DNA from: Armatimonadota bacterium
GTDB lineage: Bacteria; Armatimonadota; UBA10988; DTZQ01
Assembly (NCBI GenBank): GCA_012961305.1
Contig: DTZQ01000015.1
Location: forward strand, 1 to 16,808
DNA: 16,808 bases
Reading direction: 5' to 3'
Position 1 is the first letter of the stretch. The number at the start of each line of letters is the position of its first letter. Below, in pieces: positions 7,402-13,422 of the stretch. The notes beneath the pieces were generated by a model that was given only the letters and a program-made list of their open reading frames with translations, ran no database searches and was not told the origin of the DNA. The translations under genes and the position numbers were made by a program.

Positions 7402-7436
7402 GGTGCAGGCTGGAAGTCCCTGAATACAGCCTGACC
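7402..7436 (+). promoter_or_regulatory. Hairpin in the leader of the double-STN gene pair
   Basis: CAGGCTG (7406-7412) and CAGCCTG (7427-7433) form a perfect 7-bp stem around a 14-base loop. GGT (7402-7404) and ACC (7434-7436) extend it by three pairs across a bulged G. It ends about 45 bases before the start codon and has no U-tract, so it is more likely a leader structure or operator than a terminator. No convincing promoter was found between 7310 and 7480, so whether it is transcribed is unproven. Confidence 0.4.
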
Positions 7437-7481
7437 CAGAGAAGTGATTGGATTAGGCGGTTGTGAAGAAGAGGAGTGCTC

Positions 7482-8984
7482 ATGCGCCCATTTTTGGCCT
7501 CATCTACTCTACCGTATCTTCTCCTGTTGGTGGCGGGGCCGCTGGCATCCCAGCCAGGGAAGGAGGAACCATGCGGTCAGGCTAAGGTGACCCTGGAATT
7601 GACGAACGCTCCGCCCTTAGCCGCTCTACGGGCGCTGGGTGAGGAAGCCCAGTTGGATTTGCTGCTCGTGGGCCTGCCGGGTAGACGGGTTTCGGTGAGG
7701 TTGGAGGAGGTGCCCGTGGACCATGCGCTGTTGCACTTAGCTGACCTCTATGGCCTAACCTGTGCGCGCTGGCGGAGTTTGGTGTTAGCGGAAGGGCGGC
7801 CGGCTGCACCGTGGTCTGAAAGGTTAAAAGCGGCTCTGGCACCCGAAGTTGCGGCCCTGCTGTTGCAGGATAGAGGAGGGAGAACGGCCGCCGGGCCAGG
7901 CTTTGAGTACTTGGTGGAGGCAGTAAGGGTGCTTTATCGAGGGCAGGGTCAGACTCCCGCCGGACGAGCGGCTTTAGAACGAGCGGTCTATTGGATGGCC
8001 GCTCCGGCTTTAGAACGTCTGCTGGTACGCTGGCGAGCCCTGCAGGAAGGGACCGTGCTGGTTCGTTTCCGCCCCCACGAACCTGACGAAGAAGACCCCA
8101 GCACTGAACGGTTGTATTGCACCATTCCCCGCCCTTCCGAGGAGGTACTGGTGCCGACCCAGTGGGCGGTCTTTCGGGGGCCGGAATGGGACCCTTTTGA
8201 GCAGGAGTTACGGCGCCAGAGGGGTATCATCAGCGCGGGGGAGTTCCGTCGCCGGGTAATCGCTGCTGCCCGACAAACGGAGGAACCTTTCACCGACGAT
8301 GCCGACTTGGATGTTCCTCCAGCGCTGAGGCTGGAGAATGTATCCATCCTGGAATTCATTGCCTCCTTCCAAAAGGTAACCAAAGTGCCCGTGAGCCTAA
8401 AAGGGACAGAGGTATCCCAGCCTTTCACCGCCTTTCTGACCCAGACTCCTGGGCGAGATGTCCTGCGGGCCCTGGCCCGCCTGAGCGGGCGCACCCTGGT
8501 AGCAGTGAGGGAAGGTTATGCCTTGACCGCACCACAAGTGCCTTTAGAGCAAACAGAAGTAGCTCTGCCTCTGGAAGTGTGGGTTTATGCGGCCCTCACC
8601 AGAGCGGAACGCAACTGGCTGCGAGTGGTTGGCTCCCGTGCGTTTTGGGCTTCCCTCTCGGAGGAGGAGCAGGAACGTCTGCGCACACAAGTGGTGCCTT
8701 TGACTGAACTTCCTTTGGCGGCCCGACGAACCCTCCACTTGCTACTGCTGGTGGATTTAGCCCGCCTGTGGGTTCAGTGGAGTGACAACCTGCCCACCCG
8801 CGATAGCCCCGTGCCCCTATGGTTGTACGAACGGCCTGGGGTCAGTTATGAATTGGCCTCGCCGGATTGGAGCGAATTCTTAGGTGGACTGACTTATGCC
8901 CGTCTCAAAATGGAACTGACCGGGCAAAAAGTCCTGCGTCCCCTTCGAAGGCAACCGTCCCCGCCAAGCGAGGGGGGAAAGTAA
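7482..8984 (+). CDS. Exported double-STN-domain protein A
   Basis: Predicted product is 500 aa. ATG at 7482 is preferred to the in-frame GTG at 7476 because GAGGAG (7471-7476) would overlap that GTG but is well placed for the ATG. A signal peptide covers residues 1-23 (PYLLLLVAGPLAS/Q). Residues 36-105 (VTLELTNAPPLAALRALGEE, then VSVRLEEVPVDHALLHLADLYGLT) have the pattern of an STN (secretin/TonB short N-terminal) domain. Residues 281-350 (LRLENVSILEFIASFQKV, then FTAFLTQTPGRDVLRALARLSG) form a second copy. Between them is a charged region; residues 360-430 form a helical segment (LSEEEQERL) shared with the next gene. Neither a secretin channel nor a TonB-dependent barrel follows. The product should be periplasmic. 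It is followed after 62 bp by a paralogue with the same order of parts. Function unknown; the domain call rests on pattern recognition. Confidence 0.75.
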   Translation: MRPFLASSTLPYLLLLVAGPLASQPGKEEPCGQAKVTLELTNAPPLAALRALGEEAQLDLLLVGLPGRRVSVRLEEVPVDHALLHLADLYGLTCARWRSLVLAEGRPAAPWSERLKAALAPEVAALLLQDRGGRTAAGPGFEYLVEAVRVLYRGQGQTPAGRAALERAVYWMAAPALERLLVRWRALQEGTVLVRFRPHEPDEEDPSTERLYCTIPRPSEEVLVPTQWAVFRGPEWDPFEQELRRQRGIISAGEFRRRVIAAARQTEEPFTDDADLDVPPALRLENVSILEFIASFQKVTKVPVSLKGTEVSQPFTAFLTQTPGRDVLRALARLSGRTLVAVREGYALTAPQVPLEQTEVALPLEVWVYAALTRAERNWLRVVGSRAFWASLSEEEQERLRTQVVPLTELPLAARRTLHLLLLVDLARLWVQWSDNLPTRDSPVPLWLYERPGVSYELASPDWSEFLGGLTYARLKMELTGQKVLRPLRRQPSPPSEGGK

Positions 8985-9046
8985 ACCTGAGCTTATTCTG
9001 TGAAAAAGTACCAAGCCTCGCGGAGGGGATTTCCAAGGAGAGCACC

Positions 9047-10663
9047 ATGAAAGGGCAAAGTGAGCGGGGCCAGAAATTAAGTTTGGTCGGCTATTTCCTC
9101 CTGAGCGGGGTTTTAGTTACGGCAGCGGCGGCCGAAATCTCCTGGCCCTCCCGACCGAGAACTTTGGCCCAGGCTTTGACCACCTTAGGGGAGGAGCAGG
9201 GCTTACAATACGTGGCGGCCTTAGGCCCCCAGAGGCGCCAGAAGGTATCCCTGAGGGCAGCCACTTTGGAGGAGGCGGTAACTACCCTGCTGGCCCAGTT
9301 TGGAGCGCGTGGGGTTAAGTTGGACGAAATTTGGCTGATAGATGCGCGAGCTCCTGCTCTGCCCTTTCAGGACTACTTGCGAACCTTTGTCCCCCCGTCC
9401 GTTTTACCCTGGTTGGAGGAAGCGGATTCTAAGAGGGTTCAGGAAGGTTTGCCCAAACCGGCGGAAGAACTGGCTCGCACTCTGTACCGGCGCTTAACGG
9501 AAGGTCTCCCTCCGCCCGGCCCCGACGAATATGTGGTAGTTCCCTGCACCGTGTCCGCAGGGAAGCCATCTTGGTCAGGGTTGCGGGACTGGCTGCTGAG
9601 CCGAGAGATGCGCCCCCTGTTCGCCGAGGATTTCCTGGCCCCTTACCCCTGGGAAGGGAAAGAGCAACTGGTCTATCGCAACGGTGAACTGCGGTTGTAC
9701 TCCTCGCCCAGTAAGGGATTTCTCCTGCTGCAAGCCCGCTTGCCTTCCTGTGAAGTTCCGGAGAAACTACCGCGATGGTTCCAGTGGCAATATTATGCGC
9801 CCCGATTTTTACGGAATCGGTGGGCAGTAGTACTGCCGCAGAGAGTTATAGTACAGGGGCAAGGAAGTTTGGCCGCCTTCCTGACCCAAATATCTGCCCA
9901 GGTGACGGCCCGATGTGAGGCGCGGAAGGCGGTGGCGACCCTTCCCCTGGCAGTGGCCCTGCGCGATGTTCCTCTGTGGCTGGCGTTGCAAGCCCTGAGC
10001 GTGGCCAGTGGAGTGCCCTTTGGCCCCCTGGAGGATGCAGAAGTTTACACCTTTAGAGCCCCGCAAAACTTGTGGGAAGAGGTTTTTGCCCGTACCACGC
10101 CAGAACGCCGTCTGCCGGGGCTTTATTGGCCGCGCGGTCTGGCGCGTAACATGCTGGCAGGGGTGTGGCCTTTGCTCACCACCGAACAGCGGCAGAAGTT
10201 GCTGGAAGGTGAGGTAGTACGGCTGGCCGCCCTTAGCCCAGAAGCCCAAAGGTGGGTGCGTCTCTGTCTGCATGACCAGGAGTGGCGCCGAAACTACTAT
10301 CAGGCCGCCCGGGCGGAGGTAGCCTTACGCCAGGCCCAAACCCGTCAGCCTTATCGCTGTTTGTTCATTGCGGCTGCGGAAGGATATCTGCGTTTGGTTA
10401 TAAGTTTCGGCTCTGGTAACTTTCGCCAGGGATTGGATACGTATTGGAAACCACTGCCGAAAGGGGTTGAAGAACCGTTTTTTATTTATAGTTGGCTGCC
10501 CGGCGCCGGCCCTGACCGGTTTTCCTCCGACTTGCGCCGCGAACACCGCTCCCGTTGGGAACCTCCTGGCCGAGTCCCCCACAATGCCCGGCATTGGTTC
10601 CTGGTGGCGACTCCCACGGGCCGACCAGCGGAAGAACCGAAGACCGAACCCGAAGGAGGATGA
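9047..10663 (+). CDS. Exported double-STN-domain protein B, paralogue of A
   Basis: Predicted product is 538 aa. ATG at 9047-9049 is set by AAGGAG (9035-9040) and by the signal peptide that follows (residues 1-29, VGYFLLSGVLVTAAAA/E); an upstream start would overlap the preceding gene. Residues 36-100 form an STN-like domain (TLAQALTTLGEEQGL, then KVSLRAATLEEAVTTLLAQFG). Residues 296-338 form a second one (ATLPLAVALRDVPLWLALQALS). Residues 374-410 (PLLTTEQRQKLLEGEVVRLAALSPEAQRWVRL, here split by family pattern) align by eye with the LSEEEQERL segment of protein A, showing a tandem duplication followed by strong divergence. A Pro/Glu-rich tail ends the protein. The region between the STN units holds aromatic-rich strands (FQWQYYAPRFLRNRW). 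No barrel or channel domain. It is probably co-transcribed with A (62-bp gap). Function unknown. Confidence 0.75.
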   Translation: MKGQSERGQKLSLVGYFLLSGVLVTAAAAEISWPSRPRTLAQALTTLGEEQGLQYVAALGPQRRQKVSLRAATLEEAVTTLLAQFGARGVKLDEIWLIDARAPALPFQDYLRTFVPPSVLPWLEEADSKRVQEGLPKPAEELARTLYRRLTEGLPPPGPDEYVVVPCTVSAGKPSWSGLRDWLLSREMRPLFAEDFLAPYPWEGKEQLVYRNGELRLYSSPSKGFLLLQARLPSCEVPEKLPRWFQWQYYAPRFLRNRWAVVLPQRVIVQGQGSLAAFLTQISAQVTARCEARKAVATLPLAVALRDVPLWLALQALSVASGVPFGPLEDAEVYTFRAPQNLWEEVFARTTPERRLPGLYWPRGLARNMLAGVWPLLTTEQRQKLLEGEVVRLAALSPEAQRWVRLCLHDQEWRRNYYQAARAEVALRQAQTRQPYRCLFIAAAEGYLRLVISFGSGNFRQGLDTYWKPLPKGVEEPFFIYSWLPGAGPDRFSSDLRREHRSRWEPPGRVPHNARHWFLVATPTGRPAEEPKTEPEGG

Positions 10664-10712
10664 GGAGGGAGTTCTTCCTTCAAGACAGGGAAAATTTCAT
10701 CGGGTTCTGGTC

Positions 10713-10741
10713 TTGACGGTTCCGAAAAAATGGGATATAAT
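10713..10741 (+). promoter_or_regulatory. Sigma70-type promoter P1 of the small secreted protein
   Basis: TTGACG (10713-10718), a 17-base spacer and a perfect TATAAT (10736-10741). The spacer begins GTTCCGAAAAAATG, repeated almost exactly in the next module. It lies about 260 bases upstream of the GTG start, so it implies a long untranslated leader. Confidence 0.75.
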
Positions 10742-10759
10742 GATAGAAAAGTCCTGGAT

Positions 10760-10787
10760 TTGACAGTTCCGAAAAATGTGCTACAAA
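10760..10787 (+). promoter_or_regulatory. Promoter-like module P2 repeating P1
   Basis: TTGACA (10760-10765), a 16-base spacer starting GTTCCGAAAAATG, and TACAAA (10782-10787), 47 bases downstream of P1. The -35 is consensus but the -10 is weaker than in P1. The near-identity with P1 suggests a local duplication or a repeated binding site for a regulator over the spacer. Confidence 0.6.
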
Positions 10788-10954
10788 AGGTGACCCAGGA
10801 ACAGACTCGGTATCCCCAAGCCTGTTTCCGATAAAGTCTAATTAAAACCCGGCAGGTGGTTACTAACTGTATAATACCAATTTCAAAAATTAGGGTCATA
10901 TTCCCAATTGCTCAATGCTTGCTTCAGCGGACAACCGCAAACCTAAGGGATTAT

Positions 10955-10971
10955 CCTGCCCTGTGGGCAGG
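10955..10971 (+). promoter_or_regulatory. Hairpin just upstream of a ribosome-binding site
   Basis: CCTGCCC (10955-10961) and GGGCAGG (10965-10971) form a perfect 7-bp stem with a TGT loop. It ends about 15 bases before the GGAGGTG ribosome site of the small secreted protein. With no U-tract it is unlikely to terminate transcription; it could stabilise the message or affect translation. Confidence 0.45.
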
Positions 10972-11002
10972 GTGACTGGGGAGAGGAAGGAGGTGAAGGG
11001 TA

Positions 11003-11575
11003 GTGCCCTGGCGTGACTTGCTTCTCGGAGTGGTGCTGTGGGGGTTAGCGATGTTGGGAACAGAGCCGGCTTACGCGGACTATGGAGCAGCCTTAGCAGG
11101 CGATGCACATGCCGTTCTTCCGCAGGTGTATTACGTTGACAACGGGGATGAGATTCAATTGATGGCCTGGGCCTGTGCGGTGGGGTCTATGGGGGAGGGC
11201 ACTGCGGGTGCAGTCCAGGTGTCGGCCTGGGCTCTGCGCAATGACCCCGTTTTGGGAGCAAGTGTGATAAACGACGTCAAAACAGGTTATACTGATGGCA
11301 CTACTAACTTGCTCATAAAAGCAGAAGCAAATGTGAACGCGGCTAAGTATGTTGAAGAAGGGGATGTGGGTGTCCATGTGTCTCGTGCTGATGCTTTTGC
11401 TCAAGCGCGCTTCTATGATGAAAACGGGCAGGAAATAGACAGGATAACTCACGACCCGTTTCTCGATGAAACGGTCTACGAAGTGCGGTTAGAGGAAGGC
11501 GGAGGCGGGGGAGACGGCGAAGGGGAGGGCATGAAAACCGAAGGCCTCTTGGCCCCAGAGGAAATTTCCCAGTAG
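11003..11575 (+). CDS. Small secreted protein of unknown function (190 aa)
   Basis: GTG at 11003-11005 is chosen for the strong GGAGGTG site about 9 bases upstream. Residues 1-25 form a signal peptide with a canonical AYA/D cleavage site. The mature part is rich in Ala, Val, Asp, Asn and Gly with alternating strand-like stretches (QVYYVDNGDEIQLMAWACAV, AVQVSAWALRN, NLLIKAEANVNAAKYV, AFAQARFYDENGQEI), suggesting a beta-sandwich or fibre-like fold. Only one cysteine lies in the mature part, so no disulphide is expected. A Gly/Glu low-complexity tail (EEGGGGGDGEGEG) precedes the C-terminus, resembling a flexible linker. It has its own promoters and a strong terminator, so it is a separate, possibly highly expressed unit. 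No family recognised; a surface-matrix or adhesin-like subunit is one possibility but unproven. Confidence 0.75.
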   Translation: MPWRDLLLGVVLWGLAMLGTEPAYADYGAALAGDAHAVLPQVYYVDNGDEIQLMAWACAVGSMGEGTAGAVQVSAWALRNDPVLGASVINDVKTGYTDGTTNLLIKAEANVNAAKYVEEGDVGVHVSRADAFAQARFYDENGQEIDRITHDPFLDETVYEVRLEEGGGGGDGEGEGMKTEGLLAPEEISQ

Positions 11576-11599
11576 CATTTATCCCTTCACGACTTCGGA

Positions 11600-11638
11600 A
11601 CGACTTCGGCCCGAACGGCCGAGGTCGTTTTTGTTTTC
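11600..11638 (+). terminator. Intrinsic terminator after the small secreted protein
   Basis: ACGACTTCGGCC (11600-11611) pairs with GGCCGAGGTCGT (11617-11628) through one T-G wobble, giving a 12-bp stem with a CGAAC loop, followed by TTTTTGTTTT. This is the strongest terminator in the window. A second copy of ACGACTTCGG sits just upstream at 11589-11598 and could compete for the 3' arm. Confidence 0.9.
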
Positions 11639-12405
11639 TAACCCCGGACGAAGCCTGGGTGCGCAACAGCCAGTACAACATCGGCCACGAGGAGTTCACC
11701 TTTCAACCCCTTGGCGTGTGCGAGCGATGTCAGGGCACGCCACAGCCCGAACCGTTCCTGGAGGAACTGACCAAACTGCACACCGCGCTGCGGGAGCGAG
11801 GGCTGGAGGTGATGATGTGGGGCGACGAGTTCCTGCGGGAGCAGCACGGAGGCCGCGCCCAAAAACATCATCATCTGCGACTGGCACTACGGGCCGGGGG
11901 AGGGGTTCCCCTCGGTGGCCTACTTTCAGGAGCACGGCTTTCGGGTGCTGAACTGTGGGTGGTACGAACCGCTGAACGTGTTCAACTTCAGCAACGTCGC
12001 CGTGGAGCGGAAGACGTTGGGATACTGCGGCACCTCTTGGTGGGGCATCAGCAACTTCCGTCGCTCGGCAGAACATTTAGCGGATTTCATCATCGCCGCA
12101 GAGAACGCCTGGACGAACCGTCGGCCAGAGTTAGCAGAATGGCCCTACCCGCCCACGGATGCCTGCCGTCGCCTGGCTGGCCTGTCCGCACCGGGGGAGG
12201 CGACCCGGTTCACCCTGCTGGACCTGTCGCGGCACACCACCCAAACCCTGACGGACAACCGACGGCGTTCGGGTTTCATGGGCTGGGGCCAGACTACGAC
12301 TTGCGCTACGTGCCTGAGGGTGGGGTGTGGTTCGGCGGGGTGCCGTGGGCAATTGTTGTTCTAAGCGTACCCCAAACTGCCAAGAAAAGCACGGGTGGGA
12401 CATAA
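11638..12405 (+). pseudogene. Remnant of a GH20-like beta-hexosaminidase, truncated and frameshifted
   Basis: Protein-like sequence begins abruptly right after the terminator with no start codon or ribosome site. Frame 1 (11638 to about 11853) reads PDEAWVRNSQYNIGHEEF, GVCERCQGTP, then LHTALRERGLEVMMWGDEFL. This resembles the half of a GH20-type barrel around the catalytic H-x-G-x-D-E, here IGHEE. At about 11840-11855 the sense moves to another frame (APKNIIICDWHYGP, NCGWYEPLNVF, TSWWGISN, ending about 12260). It then returns to the first frame (GLGPDYDLRYVPEGG, WFGGVPWAI) and stops at 12405. Family members normally have a full N-terminal half and usually continue past this point, so both ends are missing. 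The two shifts compensate, so assembly errors could explain them, but not the missing ends. Decay of a glycosidase from the same degradation repertoire is the simplest reading. Confidence 0.7.
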
Positions 12406-12431
12406 TTGGGGCAACTCGACGCTTTCTGCCC

Positions 12432-12460
12432 TTGCCCTTTTCCCGGCAACGTGGTATAAT
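12432..12460 (+). promoter_or_regulatory. Extended -10 promoter of the second isomerase gene
   Basis: TTGCCC (12432-12437), a 17-base spacer and a perfect TATAAT (12455-12460) preceded by TGG, an extended -10. It starts about 40 bases before the gene and lies just beyond the pseudogene's stop. Confidence 0.75.
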
Positions 12461-12499
12461 TTGGGGGGAAGTGCGAAATTAGGCGAGGGAGATTCACGG

Positions 12500-13345
12500 A
12501 TGCAACTGGTAATGTTCTCCAAAATGCTGCAGGAGTTTTCGGTGGCCAAAGCGGGCGAAATTATCGCCGATTTGGGCTTCGAGGGGGTGGATTTGACCGT
12601 TCGACCCGGCGGACATGTGCGGCCCGAAAACGTGACTGCTGACCTGCCGCCGGCCGTGGCCACGCTGCGGGACATGGGCTTGAGCGTGCCCATGATTACC
12701 ACGGCCATCGTGGCGGCGGAGGAGCCGCAGGCGGAGGAAATTTTTCGCGCTGCGGCCGAGTGCGACATTCCCCAGTTGAAGTTGGGCTATTGGCATTATG
12801 AGGGTTTCGGCCGGCTGAAGGCGCAACTTGATGCGGTGCGGGCCACGCTTCACGGCCTACAGGCCCTGGCCCAGAAATACGGCGTACAGGCCAACATTCA
12901 CCTCCATTCGGGAAACTTCCTCAGCGCCAATCCGGCCGTGGTGTGGCGGCTGCTGGAGGGGTTCGACCCACAGGCGTTGGGGGCCTATGTGGACCCTGGC
13001 CACATGGCCGTCGAGGGCGGTTATGCCGGGTGGAAGCAGGGATTAGACCTGCTGGCCGACCGCATTTCTCTGGTAGCAGTGAAGGACTTTGGCTGGTTCA
13101 GGGAGGAGGACGAGGCAGGAAGAATGCGCTGGCAGCACAAATTGATGCCCTTGCGGGAGGGGATTGTGCCCTGGCCGGAGGTGTTCCGCTGCCTGGGGCA
13201 AATTGGCTTTGACGGTACGGTGTCGCTGCACAGCGAATACAAGGGCAGACATGCCTGGCGGGACTTGACCACCGCCGAACTCATCGCCCAGACGCGGGAG
13301 GACCTGCAGTACCTTCGGGAGGTGCTGGCCGAGGTGGAGGGTTAG
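12500..13345 (+). CDS. Sugar phosphate isomerase/epimerase-like TIM-barrel protein (second copy)
   Basis: Predicted product is 281 aa from ATG at 12500-12502, with GAGGGAGA 8 bases upstream; the frame is open farther upstream but that part overlaps the promoter. It belongs to the xylose-isomerase-like TIM-barrel family: VMFSKMLQEFSVAKAGEI and DLGFEGVDLTVRPGGHV at the start, then NIHLHSGNF (132-140), YVDPGHM (163-169), VAVKDFGW (192-199) and SLHSEYKG (242-249). D165, H168 and E246 fall where the family carries metal ligands; H134/H136 occupy the position of the usual ENH motif. No signal peptide. It is only distantly like the product of the gene at 1296-2096, so different substrates are likely. 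It is a single-gene unit that ends 77 bp from the convergent DUF4091 gene; no confident terminator was seen between them. Confidence 0.92.
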   Translation: MQLVMFSKMLQEFSVAKAGEIIADLGFEGVDLTVRPGGHVRPENVTADLPPAVATLRDMGLSVPMITTAIVAAEEPQAEEIFRAAAECDIPQLKLGYWHYEGFGRLKAQLDAVRATLHGLQALAQKYGVQANIHLHSGNFLSANPAVVWRLLEGFDPQALGAYVDPGHMAVEGGYAGWKQGLDLLADRISLVAVKDFGWFREEDEAGRMRWQHKLMPLREGIVPWPEVFRCLGQIGFDGTVSLHSEYKGRHAWRDLTTAELIAQTREDLQYLREVLAEVEG

Positions 13346-13422
13346 CGGTCTTCCCCGGTGGGGCTAAAACGCTGAAGATGATAAGCCCTTGGGCCCCGCT
13401 ATCTCACCCACGGCTGCGAATT

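Larger units (their letters stand above)
10664..11002. other. Intergenic leader region without a gene (339 bp)
   Basis: This AT-richer gap lies between protein B and the small secreted protein. It holds two promoter-like modules that share an 11-13-base core (10713-10787), an isolated TATAAT at 10870-10875 without a matching -35, a small AATTT/AAATT inverted repeat near 10878-10892, and a 7-bp hairpin at 10955-10971. No open frame in it looks like protein. Confidence 0.6.

Noticed and set aside
8867..9046. Upstream extension of double-STN protein B
   Set aside because: It would overlap the end of protein A out of frame; the AAGGAG site and signal peptide place the start at 9047.
10640..10684. 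GAAGGA / TCCTTC inverted repeat at the end of protein B as a terminator
   Set aside because: Six-base arms around an 18-base purine-rich loop and no T-tract.
13346..13422. G/C-rich stretches between the convergent isomerase and DUF4091 genes as a shared terminator
   Set aside because: Only short or widely spaced inverted arms are present (CCCC/GGGG, AGCCC/GGGC) and no T-tract follows; not supportable.
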